Of a stretch of DNA of 64,000 bases, positions 47,893 to 57,587 are shown in pieces. A program made the translations under genes and the position numbers. The notes under the pieces were generated by a model. That model saw nothing but the letters and a program-made list of their open reading frames with translations, made no database searches and was not told where the DNA came from. This DNA is from Martelella mediterranea (GTDB lineage Bacteria > Pseudomonadota > Alphaproteobacteria > Rhizobiales > Rhizobiaceae). The DNA lies in NCBI RefSeq assembly GCF_004342225.1, contig NZ_SMAR01000008.1, forward strand, positions 1-64,000, read 5' to 3'. Each line of letters begins with the position of its first letter. Within the stretch, counting starts at the first letter, position 1.

Positions 47893-48285
47893 CCTGTTTG
47901 CCTCTCCCTTTACTGATAAGACAGACTATTACCACGAAGCTCAGGCCGCGTTCACCAGTTCGTCGAAATCTGACAGCACCAATCGGGTCTGAACGCTTCC
48001 TCTTGAGCCTGATTATCCACAATGGCTTTGCTTTAGGACAAAGTAAGGACAACTGGCCCGTGTCAGACACCAAATCGATTCAATGTCGATTTAAACGGAT
48101 AATCGCCACAAACTGCCCCTTCCCAGAGGCACGACACCGGTCGCCAGCTAAAAAACTTTCCACATCCATTCTGCGACAATTTGGCACATCATCGCGTTGA
48201 GGGTGATAATTTGTCAAAATAGCTGAGTGATTCGCCTACAAGGCTTTTCATCGCACCTGTTTCTTTTGAAAGTCTGTCCGAAACC
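47893..48285. other. Divergent region between tpiA and parE
   Basis: This 393-bp gap holds one perfect DnaA box, TTATCCACA, at 48013-48021, and a near-match TTTCCACAT at about 48157. Otherwise I see no ORF or RNA gene. A single box could time parE expression or be chance; it is not an origin. Promoters for tpiA and parE should be here but none stands out. Confidence 0.45.
48013..48021 (+). promoter_or_regulatory. Perfect DnaA box (single)
   Basis: TTATCCACA is the strongest DnaA-binding form. It is 265 bp upstream of the parE start. No cluster of boxes or AT-rich unwinding element accompanies it. Confidence 0.4.
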
Positions 48286-50346
48286 ATGGATAATAACGAC
48301 GATCTTTTTGCCGGCGCCAAGAAGCCCGCCCAGCAACGCCCGGCGGCCCCAGCGGAAGCACCGAAAGCTGAGCGCAGCAGACCGCAGCGCAAAAGCTCGG
48401 TCGATCCATCTGAGGATGGCGATTACGGCGCCTCCTCAATCCGCGTCCTGGAAGGTCTTGAGCCGGTGCGTATGCGCCCCGGCATGTATATCGGCGGCAC
48501 CGACGATAAGGCACTGCACCATCTTTTTGCTGAAGTCATCGACAACTCGATGGATGAAGCCGTGGCTGGCCATGCGGACTTTATCGAGATTTACCTCGAC
48601 ACCGAAGGTACACTGACCGTTTCCGATAATGGCCGCGGCATACCGGTTGAAGAGCACTCGCAAGCACCCGGAAAGTCGACACTCGAAGTCATCATGACAA
48701 AGCTGCATGCCGGCGGAAAGTTCGACGGCAAGGCTTATGAGACCTCCGGCGGACTTCATGGTGTCGGCGTGTCGGTCGTGAACGCCTTGTCCGACTTTCT
48801 GGAAGTTGAGGTCGCGCGCAACCGCCATCTTTACCGTCAGACCTTCTCGCGTGGTGTTCCTCAGACAGAGCTTGAAGACTGCGGATCTATTCAGAACCGT
48901 CGCGGCACACGCGTTCGTTTCCATCCTGATCCGGAAATCTTTGGTCCGCGGGCAAAATTTGACCCGGCGCGCATTTTCCGGATGGCCCGTTCGAAGGCCT
49001 ATCTGTTCGGTGGTGTTGAAATCCGCTGGTCTTGTGATCCTTCACTGGTTGAAGGGAAAGACGATGTTCCTGAAAAGGCCGTTTTTCACTTCCCCGGAGG
49101 TCTGAAGGACTATCTGGCCGCAACCATTGGCAAGGATTTCACGGTCACGCGTGAGATATTTGCTGGCAAGACCGAAAAGACCGGCGGCCATGGTGCGGTC
49201 GAATGGGCGGTTGCCTGGTATGGTGGCGACCCGAATGTGCACTCTTATTGTAATACTGTTCCGACGCCGGAAGGCGGCACCCATGAAGCCGGGCTGCGTC
49301 AGGCGCTCATGCGCGGCCTGAAAAACTATGCCGAAATGGTGGGAAACAAGCGCGGCGCCCAGATTACCACGGATGATGTGATGATCTCGGCCATTGGCAT
49401 GCTGTCGGTGTTTATCCGGGAACCGGAATTCGTAGGCCAGACCAAGGACAAGCTCGCAACTGTCGAAGCCCAGCGCATTGTTGAAAATGCCCTGCGCGAC
49501 CCTTTCGATCTCTATCTTTCCGACAACCCGGCAGAAGCGGAAAAGCTTCTGGAATGGGTCGTTGAACGTTCTGAAGAACGCCTGCGCCGCCGCAAGGAGC
49601 GTGAGGTCAATCGCAAGACAGCCGTCAAAAAACTGCGTCTTCCCGGGAAACTGGCTGATTGCTCCCAAAAAAGTGCAGAGGGCGCCGAGCTGTTCCTCGT
49701 AGAGGGCGATTCCGCTGGTGGCTCGGCCAAGCAGGCCCGGAACCGGACCAATCAGGCCATTCTGCCGCTGCGTGGCAAAATTCTGAACGTTGCAAGTGCC
49801 GGGCGGGAGAAGTTTTCGTCCAACCAGCTCCTCGCAGACCTCATCCAGGCGCTTGGCTGTGGCACACGGACAAAATATCGCGAAGAAGATTTAAGATATG
49901 AACGCATCATCATCATGACCGATGCGGACGTAGACGGCGCTCATATTGCCTCACTGCTGATTACGTTCTTTTACAAGGAAATGCCGGAGCTTATCCGTCA
50001 GGGACATCTTTATCTGGCAGTCCCGCCGCTCTACAAAATCACCCAGGGCGGCAAGACAGCCTATGCCCGCGACGACGGTCACCGCGCAGAACTGATGAAA
50101 TCGGTCTTTACCGGTCGTGGAAAAGTTGAAATCAGCCGCTTTAAAGGGCTTGGTGAGATGCTGCCTGCCCAGCTGAAAGAAACGACGATGGATCCGGGCA
50201 AGCGGACCCTTTTGCAGGTCAATATCGATGAGATTGACTTCGAGGGAACAAAAGTCGCCGTCGATGACCTGATGGGCACGAAGGCAGAAGCGCGCTTCCG
50301 CTTCATTCAGGAAAACGCCGCTTTTGCGGAAAATCTCGATATCTGA
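48286..50346 (+). CDS. parE: DNA topoisomerase IV subunit B
   Basis: ATPase subunit of the decatenase. 686 aa with the GHKL ATP site (EVIDNSMDEAVAG, DNGRGIPV, GGLHGVGVSVVNALS), and the TOPRIM domain with EGDSAGGSAKQARNR and MTDADVDGAHIASLL. The acidic-Ser N-terminal tail of about 60 residues is variable in the family. The motif EGDSAGGSAKQ (rather than GyrB's DSAGG...) supports ParE. parC is not in the window. Confidence 0.93.
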   Translation: MDNNDDLFAGAKKPAQQRPAAPAEAPKAERSRPQRKSSVDPSEDGDYGASSIRVLEGLEPVRMRPGMYIGGTDDKALHHLFAEVIDNSMDEAVAGHADFIEIYLDTEGTLTVSDNGRGIPVEEHSQAPGKSTLEVIMTKLHAGGKFDGKAYETSGGLHGVGVSVVNALSDFLEVEVARNRHLYRQTFSRGVPQTELEDCGSIQNRRGTRVRFHPDPEIFGPRAKFDPARIFRMARSKAYLFGGVEIRWSCDPSLVEGKDDVPEKAVFHFPGGLKDYLAATIGKDFTVTREIFAGKTEKTGGHGAVEWAVAWYGGDPNVHSYCNTVPTPEGGTHEAGLRQALMRGLKNYAEMVGNKRGAQITTDDVMISAIGMLSVFIREPEFVGQTKDKLATVEAQRIVENALRDPFDLYLSDNPAEAEKLLEWVVERSEERLRRRKEREVNRKTAVKKLRLPGKLADCSQKSAEGAELFLVEGDSAGGSAKQARNRTNQAILPLRGKILNVASAGREKFSSNQLLADLIQALGCGTRTKYREEDLRYERIIIMTDADVDGAHIASLLITFFYKEMPELIRQGHLYLAVPPLYKITQGGKTAYARDDGHRAELMKSVFTGRGKVEISRFKGLGEMLPAQLKETTMDPGKRTLLQVNIDEIDFEGTKVAVDDLMGTKAEARFRFIQENAAFAENLDI

Positions 50347-50451
50347 CATCCCTGTTTTATCTGATCTGACCGGGCACGCACGAACCGTCAGCTTGCCCGG
50401 CAGCGAACAGAGAATTATAGTCTCGGACCAAATCCGATAGAGGCCGACAGA

Positions 50452-51390
50452 ATGGTGAAACGACGCAATTTCCTTCTTGCTGCGGGTCTTGGACTGGCCG
50501 CGGCAAGCGGGTCCTCACGTGCTGAGCAGGATGACATGACGCCCGCTGATACTCCCCAGCCATCCAGAAACGGTATCGCTCTGGCGCTGGGCGGCGGGGC
50601 AGCCAAGGCGTTCGCCCATATTCCCTTTCTTGAAACGCTTGATGACATGGGCATTCGCCCGCAGCAGATTGCCGGCACATCCATGGGCTCGATCATCGGT
50701 GCGCTTTATTGCGGTGGGATGTCTGGCCGCGGAATTCGCGAGTTCGCGCTCGAAACATTTTCTGGAGGCCCCTCGCTTTTCAAGCGGCTGCTTCTGGACA
50801 CAGGCGATAATTGGTCTTCACTCTTCAACCTGTTTCGTCCGGCGGTTATCGAGCCGGAGGTCTTGCTGAAGTCTTTGTTGCCAGAGGGTTTTCCGGACCG
50901 GTTTTCCGATCTCGACATTCCCCTGAAAGTCGTTGCCACCGATTTTTACGGCCAGTCACAGAAGATCATGAGCGAGGGACCTCTGCTTCCCGCGATTGCC
51001 GCCTCGTCTGCACTACCGGTTCTTTTAACCCCCGTTCGTGTGGACGGGCGCGTGCTCATTGACGGTGGTTTTGTAAACCCGACACCGTTCGATATCCTTG
51101 ATTCCAGCCGCTATGCGACAATCGGTATTGATGTGACGGGATCGGATGATGAGGATACCGGCGAAATTCCAAGTTCCATGGATACGTGGACCGGCTCAAT
51201 GAGCATAACACAGCATTCGATCGTTCTCGAAAAGCTTCAGACCAGTCAGCCGGATCTCTTCATCGCACCGCCTGTGGGACAATTCGAGACAATGGACTTT
51301 TTTGAAATTGAAGCCATTCTTGCCGCGGCGAGCGAGCAGCAGGATGTCTTCAGACAGGGCGTTGAAAGCATTCTGCAAAATCAGCCTTAG
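50452..51390 (+). CDS. Patatin-like phospholipase with Tat signal
   Basis: 312 aa. The N-terminus KRRNFLLAAGLGLAAASG is a twin-arginine export signal, so the folded enzyme is moved to the periplasm. The patatin set is complete: oxyanion GGGAAKAFAH, nucleophile AGTSMGSIIGAL, and DGGFVNP (catalytic Asp). Phospholipase or lysophospholipase activity is expected. A downstream membrane hydrolase gene (51444) begins 53 nt after its stop. Confidence 0.88.
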   Translation: MVKRRNFLLAAGLGLAAASGSSRAEQDDMTPADTPQPSRNGIALALGGGAAKAFAHIPFLETLDDMGIRPQQIAGTSMGSIIGALYCGGMSGRGIREFALETFSGGPSLFKRLLLDTGDNWSSLFNLFRPAVIEPEVLLKSLLPEGFPDRFSDLDIPLKVVATDFYGQSQKIMSEGPLLPAIAASSALPVLLTPVRVDGRVLIDGGFVNPTPFDILDSSRYATIGIDVTGSDDEDTGEIPSSMDTWTGSMSITQHSIVLEKLQTSQPDLFIAPPVGQFETMDFFEIEAILAAASEQQDVFRQGVESILQNQP

Positions 51391-51443
51391 CCCGTTCAGA
51401 CTAAAAATCAGGACCGGAACGAAACGACAGATTGGACCGCAAC

Positions 51444-53111
51444 ATGTCAGAGCCCCGCCGGAGCAAGCGATATCGCTTCAGTTTCTTCGCTTTCTCGCTT
51501 GGCCTCGTATTTTTCGCGGCATCGCTCACGCCATCGCTGATCCCGCGCGGGTGGGTGCTTCAGGGCATACTGGCAGGGCTTGTCATGGCGCTCGGCTATA
51601 TGATTGGCCGGTTTCTGGTTTCGCTCTGGCGTGGTATCGAAATACCAGAACCAGAGGGTCGTGTTGCAATCTGGGTTCATGGCATCATTGTCGCAGCAGC
51701 ACTGGGTCTTCTGGTCTTTTGCCTTTACATGGCAACCGATTGGCAAAACTCGGTTCGGATTCGCGTTGGCATGGAACCGCTTGACGGCAGTTCCAGCTTC
51801 GGCATCCTTGGGCTTGGACTAGCGGTTTTTCTGGTTCTTTTTGCCATTGGCCTCGGCTTTCAGCGTATTTTCGATATGCTACGACGCCGGCTTTACCGTT
51901 ACATAGCACCCCGTGCAGCCAATGTGCTCGGCCTGGCCGTCGTTCTCAGCGTTGTGTTCCTTGCTTCCCGCGACTGGGTGCTGCCGAATATCGTTGTCTT
52001 CCTGGATGATTCCTACGAAACCGCACAGGATCTGTTTGACACGGCTCCGCCTGCTCCGACAGATCCACTGATCCCAGGCAGTGCGCAATCGCTTGTCAGC
52101 TGGGAAGCAATGGGGCAACCGGGACGCAACTTCGTCACCGGCGCTGACACCGCAGCCGACATTGAAGCCTTCTCGGGTCGCCCGGCAAAACGCCCGATCC
52201 GCGTTTATGTCGGCCGCGCTCAGGATGATGACCCGAAAGAGCGTGCCCGACTGGCGCTCGAAGAGCTGAAACGCCTCAATGCTTTTGATCGCAAAGTCCT
52301 TCTGGTCGCCAGTCCAACCGGCACCGGCTGGCTGGATCCGGGCGCGCACGAAACACTCGAATTCATCGAAAACGGGGATATCGCGACCGTCGCTGTGCAA
52401 TATTCCTACCTGCAATCCCCTCTGGCGCTGGTGATAGAAACAGCTACCGGCCTTGATCAGGCAACAGCGACAATGCAGACGATATACGATTACTGGCTGA
52501 CATTGCCGGAGGATGACCGTCCGCAGCTGTTCATGCATGGTATCAGTCTCGGCGCCTGGTCGTCGATGTATTCCTTCAATGTCTTTCAGATGATGAACCA
52601 GCCGGTGGCTGGTGCGCTGTGGGCCGGTCCGCCCTTCCCGTCTGAAATCTGGCGACAGACTGTTGCGGCCCGCAACGAAGGCACGCCCTACGTATTGCCG
52701 AAGGTCGGCAATAATGAAGTCGTTCGTTTTTCCTCGCAGTATCGCACACCGGAATCCGAAGGCAACGCATGGGGCAGGATCAGAATTAATTTCCTCCAGT
52801 ATGCCTCAGACCCGATTGTCTTTTTCGAGCCGGGTGCATTCTGGTTCGAACCGCAGTGGATGAAAGAAAAGCCAGCACCTGATGTATCACCGAAGCTGCG
52901 CTTCATGCCGGTGGTCACCCAGTTTCAGCTGGCGCTCGATATGGCACTGGCCAAGGCGCTGCCAGCGGGATACGGCCACAACTATGTCGCACGTGACTAT
53001 ATCGACGCATGGGTTGCCGTTACAAATCCGGAAAACTGGACGCCAGAGATGACGGAAAGGCTGAAATCGATCTGCAATCTTGGAAAAGATATGGGCTGCG
53101 AGATTCCCTGA
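51444..53111 (+). CDS. Membrane-anchored alpha/beta hydrolase family protein (COG4425)
   Basis: 555 aa from ATG 51444, with four to five N-terminal membrane helices (about 15-215) and a C-terminal alpha/beta-hydrolase domain. This is the Abhydrolase_9 arrangement: the elbow is FMHGISLGAW (Ser near residue 370), and IDAWVAV near the end may carry the acid region. The family's substrate is unknown; lipid or glycan ester is a guess. It shares the lipid theme with the patatin upstream. Confidence 0.85.
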   Translation: MSEPRRSKRYRFSFFAFSLGLVFFAASLTPSLIPRGWVLQGILAGLVMALGYMIGRFLVSLWRGIEIPEPEGRVAIWVHGIIVAAALGLLVFCLYMATDWQNSVRIRVGMEPLDGSSSFGILGLGLAVFLVLFAIGLGFQRIFDMLRRRLYRYIAPRAANVLGLAVVLSVVFLASRDWVLPNIVVFLDDSYETAQDLFDTAPPAPTDPLIPGSAQSLVSWEAMGQPGRNFVTGADTAADIEAFSGRPAKRPIRVYVGRAQDDDPKERARLALEELKRLNAFDRKVLLVASPTGTGWLDPGAHETLEFIENGDIATVAVQYSYLQSPLALVIETATGLDQATATMQTIYDYWLTLPEDDRPQLFMHGISLGAWSSMYSFNVFQMMNQPVAGALWAGPPFPSEIWRQTVAARNEGTPYVLPKVGNNEVVRFSSQYRTPESEGNAWGRIRINFLQYASDPIVFFEPGAFWFEPQWMKEKPAPDVSPKLRFMPVVTQFQLALDMALAKALPAGYGHNYVARDYIDAWVAVTNPENWTPEMTERLKSICNLGKDMGCEIP

Positions 53112-53125
53112 TCCGGAGCCCATTC

Positions 53126-53890
53126 TTATCCTTTGTTCAGCCTGTAAGCTGCAAGACTGCGCTGCACGCTGCCGAATATCCGATTAAGGCGCACGCAGAT
53201 CCGCTCGCCAACAGTGATATCGTCTGCGAATTTATATCGTGTGCCGATATCACTGGAAAGCGGGCTGGCCGTATCGACATCGAAATCAGCGAAAACCGGA
53301 TATGGCAGAATGCCGAACACCGCGACACCATGGGCGTAGCTGCGATCCATCATAATATCAATCGGCGCGAACAGCTGACGGCAATAACCCGCAAGCGTCT
53401 TCGCTGCCTGCCGCGATATCAGGTAGGCCGCCGTATCAAGCGGACCATACGCAAAACGCACGCATTGGCGGCCACCTGAAAGGCTTTGCATTTTCTTCTG
53501 CGGCCGCTGTTTTTTACCACTCAGTTTCAAAAATCCGATTTCCTGAAGGTCGGTTTCATTCAGAATGTCCGCCAGGTTCGCGCTGAAAACGGCATCGTCT
53601 TCCATAATCAGGTAATAGTCGGCTTCCGGATCCTCTGCGAGCTGATCCCACAGCGTGATGTGGCTCGCTGCACAGGCCTTTTCCGTCTGCATCATCGCCC
53701 GTCCTGTGAAACGGCGCGCCTGTTTTTCATCATAAGTCAGAAAGTTTTCATCCAGCGTATCCGGAGTAATGGCTGAAAAAACCTCGACCGCCATGCCCAC
53801 CTGATCTGCCTGTGAGAAGAAGTGCTCGCGCCGAAACGTGTTCTTCTCAACATTGATGACAAAGGCCTTGATGCGGTCCGCTTTCGCCAT
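53126..53890 (-). CDS. Glycosyltransferase family 25 (LPS core type)
   Basis: 254 aa from ATG 53890, with AGGAACCC upstream. The opening IKAFVINVEKNTFRREHF and the metal-binding YYLIMEDDAVFSANL (EDD) mark GT25, a family of beta-galactosyltransferases acting on lipooligosaccharide cores. The second member is at 59958. It converges with the membrane hydrolase gene. Acceptor unknown. Confidence 0.85.
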   Translation of the reverse strand: MAKADRIKAFVINVEKNTFRREHFFSQADQVGMAVEVFSAITPDTLDENFLTYDEKQARRFTGRAMMQTEKACAASHITLWDQLAEDPEADYYLIMEDDAVFSANLADILNETDLQEIGFLKLSGKKQRPQKKMQSLSGGRQCVRFAYGPLDTAAYLISRQAAKTLAGYCRQLFAPIDIMMDRSYAHGVAVFGILPYPVFADFDVDTASPLSSDIGTRYKFADDITVGERICVRLNRIFGSVQRSLAAYRLNKG

Positions 53891-54158
53891 TGTGGGTTCC
53901 TGCCTGACTTCGAGATATACGATTTGCGCCCTTTTCCTATTGCAAGGCGGTTTTAAGAGCAATCGCAACTCGTTCTCAAAGAGGCATGCGGCCCGGCGCT
54001 GAGGTATCAGGATGAAAGAAACTGATGGAAATCGGTCACACTCAAAGCACCAAGTTTAAATTTCCCGCTTTTGTGACCATTGATTTCTTTGAACCGGGGA
54101 CCCGCTCAGCTACAAGCCAGTTATAAACTGCATATTCCCTTTTAGTTATGAGGCTTTG

Positions 54159-54857
54159 ATGTTCATCGATAAAACGGTGTCACGCCGGGCGTTTCTCCTC
54201 GGCACACTTTCCGCCACAGCAGCGCTTGCAGGGTGTGTCAGCACACGCGATGGCATGAGCCCATCCGGCAAACCACTTGTTGCAGGCACGCCCTACACGG
54301 AAGCCGAGCTGAATGCGATGTACGGCCCGCTTGAAGACAACGGATACATGATTCCGGCTGTTCCGTGGCAACAGATAGCCCCTCAGTACTATCGTCAGCG
54401 GGTCGATTATGAAACCACCGAAGTTCCAGGCACCGTGATCGTCGATACACCGAACCGCTTCCTTTACCTCGTCGAGGAAAACGGAAAGGCCATGCGCTAT
54501 GGTGTCGGCATTGGTCGCGCAGGCTTTTCCTGGGGTGGCAACGGTGTGATCAAATGGAAGCAGGAATGGCCGAAGTGGTTCCCGCCGCAGGAAATGATCG
54601 AGCGCCAGCCCGAGCTGAAAGAATATTCCGAGAAGAATGGCGGCATGCCGGCCGGACTGATGAACCCGCTCGGTGCACGCGCGCTTTACATTTTTGAAAA
54701 TGGCAAGGACACGCTCTACCGCGTTCACGGCAACCCGGAATGGAATTCCATCGGTAAAGCCGTTTCTTCAGGCTGCATCCGCATGCTGAACCAGGATGTG
54801 ATCGATCTTTATAACCGCGTCGACAATCTGCCGGTCAAGATCGTCGTCATTCAGTAA
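54159..54857 (+). CDS. L,D-transpeptidase, Tat- or lipoprotein-exported
   Basis: 232 aa YkuD-type enzyme. The N-terminus SRRAFLLGTLSATAALAGC reads both as a twin-arginine signal and as a lipobox (LAGC), so it is probably a Tat-exported lipoprotein anchored by Cys. The catalytic region is YRVHGNPEW ... SSGCIRMLN, with nucleophile Cys. Such ErfK-like enzymes attach outer-membrane proteins to peptidoglycan or form 3-3 links. The alternative TTG 54156 is adjacent; the ATG has GAGG upstream. Confidence 0.9.
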   Translation: MFIDKTVSRRAFLLGTLSATAALAGCVSTRDGMSPSGKPLVAGTPYTEAELNAMYGPLEDNGYMIPAVPWQQIAPQYYRQRVDYETTEVPGTVIVDTPNRFLYLVEENGKAMRYGVGIGRAGFSWGGNGVIKWKQEWPKWFPPQEMIERQPELKEYSEKNGGMPAGLMNPLGARALYIFENGKDTLYRVHGNPEWNSIGKAVSSGCIRMLNQDVIDLYNRVDNLPVKIVVIQ

Positions 54858-54867
54858 AAGCATATTC

Positions 54868-54906
54868 AAACCGGCGCTCCGCTTTTCAAAGCGCCGGTTT
54901 CTTTTT
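54868..54906 (+). terminator. Terminator after the second L,D-transpeptidase gene
   Basis: AAACCGGCGCT and AGCGCCGGTTT make a perfect 11-bp stem with an 11-nt loop, followed by CTTTTT. It overlaps the start of the convergent ABC exporter's stop region. Confidence 0.9.
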
Positions 54907-56627
54907 CAAGCCCCACTGAACTGGGCAGCGTGAAGCCGGGCATAAGCCCCGCTCTCTTTCAGCAAGTCATCATGCGTTCCGGTCTCGATGATCCGCCCAC
55001 CTTCGACGACAGCAATACGGTCGGCATTTTGGATTGTTGCAAGACGATGGGCGATCACGAGCGTCGTGCGCCCCTTGGCAAGTTGGTCAAGCGATGCCTG
55101 AATAGCCCGTTCCGTTGCAGTGTCGAGCGCCGAAGTCGCCTCATCGAGAATCAGAATTGGCGGATTTTTCAGAAACATCCGGGCAATAGACAGTCTCTGC
55201 TTCTGCCCGCCTGAAAGCTTGACACCACGCTCCCCAATAACAGTTTCCATCCCTTGCGGCAGCGCCTCAATCACTTCATCCAGCCGCGCATGCCGGGCTG
55301 CTTCAGCGATTTCTGCATCACTGGCATTGAGCTTTCCATAGGCGATATTCTCGCGAACCGTTCCGCCGAACAGGAATACATCCTGCTGCACAACGCCGAT
55401 ATGTGAGCGCAGTGAGGCCAGCGTAATATCGCGAACATCGGTCCCATCGATCAGGATCGCGCCATCCGTCACCTCGTAAAAACGTGGCAACAGCGAGCAA
55501 ATGGTTGTTTTGCCCGCGCCGGATGGGCCCACGAAAGCAATCGTCTCACCGGCACGCACCGAAAGGCAAATCTCTTTCAGCGCGGGGCGGCCATTCACCG
55601 CGTACCGAAATCCGACATTGTCGAAGACGATATCGCCGAGGACCATTTCTACCGGTTTTGCATCCGCCCGGTCTGCAATATCGGGTTCTGTATCAATCAG
55701 TTCGGTAAAACTCTTAAAGCCGGCAAGCCCACGCGGATAGAGTTCAATCATCGCGTTGATCTTGTCGACAGGGCGCATGAAGACGTTGACAAGAAGCAGG
55801 AAGGAAATAAAGCCACCTTCAGTCAGTTCACCGCGGATCACAAACCATGCTCCGGCGACCATAACCAGCATCTGCACCAGACGCATGCCCATATAGGACA
55901 GCGATAGGCCAGCGGCCATGTACCAGTAGCCTTCAAGCTTGGTCTCACGGTAACTGTGGTTGTCAGCCTCAAACAAGGCCTGTTCATGGTCTTCATTGGC
56001 GAAAGCCTGAACCACACGCATCCCGCCAACATTTTCCTCGATCCGCGTGTTAAAACCCTTCACGCGGCGGAAAATCTTTTCCGCATTGACGGTCATGCGC
56101 TGGCCGAAATGAGTAATAACCCAGATGATCAGTGGTGCGACCAGCGCCGTCAGGAGGGCGAGTTCCAGATTCGTCACAGCCATCAGCACGAACGCGCCGA
56201 CAAACGTCATGAGAGCCAGGAATACATCCTCAGGCCCGTGATGAGCGATCTCGCCGATATCTTCCAGATCCTTGGTCAGACGGCCAACCAGATGTCCGGT
56301 CTTGTTGTTGTCAAAAAAAGCGAAAGAAAGCTTTTGCACATGCGCGAAGGCCTCACGGCGCATATCGGTTTCGATATTGATCCCAAGCCGGTGCCCCCAA
56401 TACGTGACAACTGTCATCAGGCCGGTATTGATAAAATAAACGCCCAGCAGAATAAGCGCCGCAATGGAAATCAGCATCCAGTTATGACCCGGCAAAAGCC
56501 TGTCGACAAAGATCTGCACCGCGACCGGAAATCCCAGTTCCATCAGCCCCGACAAGACAGCAAAGCCAAAATCCAGAATGAAAAGCCCGCGATAAGGCCG
56601 GTAATAGGAGAAAAATCTACGAATCAT
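54906..56627 (-). CDS. ABC exporter half-transporter (ATPase fused to membrane domain)
   Basis: 573 aa. An N-terminal six-helix ABC exporter domain (about 15-300) is followed by an ATPase with Walker A FVGPSGAGKTT (about 365), signature LSGGQKQRLSIARMF, and Walker B ILILDEATSALDTATE. Typical of MsbA/lipid A or multidrug exporters, but the substrate cannot be read. It works as a homodimer. Divergent from the CitE-like gene. Confidence 0.88.
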   Translation of the reverse strand: MIRRFFSYYRPYRGLFILDFGFAVLSGLMELGFPVAVQIFVDRLLPGHNWMLISIAALILLGVYFINTGLMTVVTYWGHRLGINIETDMRREAFAHVQKLSFAFFDNNKTGHLVGRLTKDLEDIGEIAHHGPEDVFLALMTFVGAFVLMAVTNLELALLTALVAPLIIWVITHFGQRMTVNAEKIFRRVKGFNTRIEENVGGMRVVQAFANEDHEQALFEADNHSYRETKLEGYWYMAAGLSLSYMGMRLVQMLVMVAGAWFVIRGELTEGGFISFLLLVNVFMRPVDKINAMIELYPRGLAGFKSFTELIDTEPDIADRADAKPVEMVLGDIVFDNVGFRYAVNGRPALKEICLSVRAGETIAFVGPSGAGKTTICSLLPRFYEVTDGAILIDGTDVRDITLASLRSHIGVVQQDVFLFGGTVRENIAYGKLNASDAEIAEAARHARLDEVIEALPQGMETVIGERGVKLSGGQKQRLSIARMFLKNPPILILDEATSALDTATERAIQASLDQLAKGRTTLVIAHRLATIQNADRIAVVEGGRIIETGTHDDLLKESGAYARLHAAQFSGA

Positions 56628-56886
56628 GAAACTGGCACCGAGTGGGATGAACTGAGCTGAGGATCGGCAAGGCTGCCGCCGCCGAAACGAATTTTGGCGC
56701 TCCTACCGGGATGTACCCTGCCTCTTGCAAAACGGCAAGAATGACCAAACACGACACAAAACTGTTACATAAGCGTGGAAACCGCCGATGATCGCTTGCA
56801 ACGCGCGCTAACTCAGGCATGCTGATTATCAAGGAGCCGGTTACCAGGGCACCTCATGGCGGAACCGGCAACTAAGGAGGGCAGGC

Positions 56887-57579
56887 ATGGACATTCGCCG
56901 TATGAAAGTCTGGATGCTGGACACACCATTTGATGACCAGCCGCCTCTTGCCCCGGATGATACGAAGCCGGACTGTCTCTGTCTGCCTGTGACAGGGTGC
57001 CAAAACCTCTCAGAACGCGTTTCGACGCTTCGTACGCTTCTGCCTGCCCTGCCCGTTTTCCTGATCTGTGACCCGATTTCCGAAGCCTACAATGTCTCGG
57101 CCTTCACGGCTGCGGCCAGCGCTGCACCGGATGGCATCATTCTGCGCGGCGTAGAACATGCAGCGCGCATTCAGATGGCAGAAACATTGTTGCGCGTCGT
57201 CGAAGCACGAAACGGACTCGACGAAGGGTCCATCGCACTGATCGCGATGATCGGAGATAACGCTGGCGGACTTCTGAATGCCGGTCAGTTTAGTCATCGC
57301 CTGGAGCGGTTGATCGCGCTTGGCTATGATGCCTTCACGCTGGATGGCCAGCGTAACGGTGACGACAAAGCCAGCGACAGTATGCGCTACGGCGCTGTGG
57401 CTACGATGCTCGCGGCGCGGCGCCTTGGCATACCGGCCATCGATTTCACCGGCAGCACTGTCGAAGCAAGCCTTTATGAAAGTGATTGCGAGCGCGCCGC
57501 GCGTTCCGGTTTTGCCGGAAAACTTGCAGCGCACCCCGCACATATTGGAATGATCAAACAGGCGTTCGGAAACGCCTGA
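56887..57579 (+). CDS. Degenerate CitE/HpcH-aldolase-like protein
   Basis: 230 aa, preceded by AAGGAGGG, a strong binding site. The C-terminal GFAGKLAAHPAHIGMIKQAF is the end motif of CitE/citrate-lyase beta-like proteins. The barrel is shortened and active-site stretches are changed: the usual LPKV is LRGV (86-89), the IET-type metal site reads MIGD, and the GxxD segment reads LDGQ. It therefore looks like a catalytically altered family member. No citrate lyase neighbours are present. Function unknown. Confidence 0.7.
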   Translation: MDIRRMKVWMLDTPFDDQPPLAPDDTKPDCLCLPVTGCQNLSERVSTLRTLLPALPVFLICDPISEAYNVSAFTAAASAAPDGIILRGVEHAARIQMAETLLRVVEARNGLDEGSIALIAMIGDNAGGLLNAGQFSHRLERLIALGYDAFTLDGQRNGDDKASDSMRYGAVATMLAARRLGIPAIDFTGSTVEASLYESDCERAARSGFAGKLAAHPAHIGMIKQAFGNA

Positions 57580-57587
57580 TCAGCACT

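Noticed and set aside
47893-48285. Replication origin
   Set aside because: Only one perfect DnaA box and no box cluster, AT-rich unwinding region or dnaA/hemE-type neighbours.
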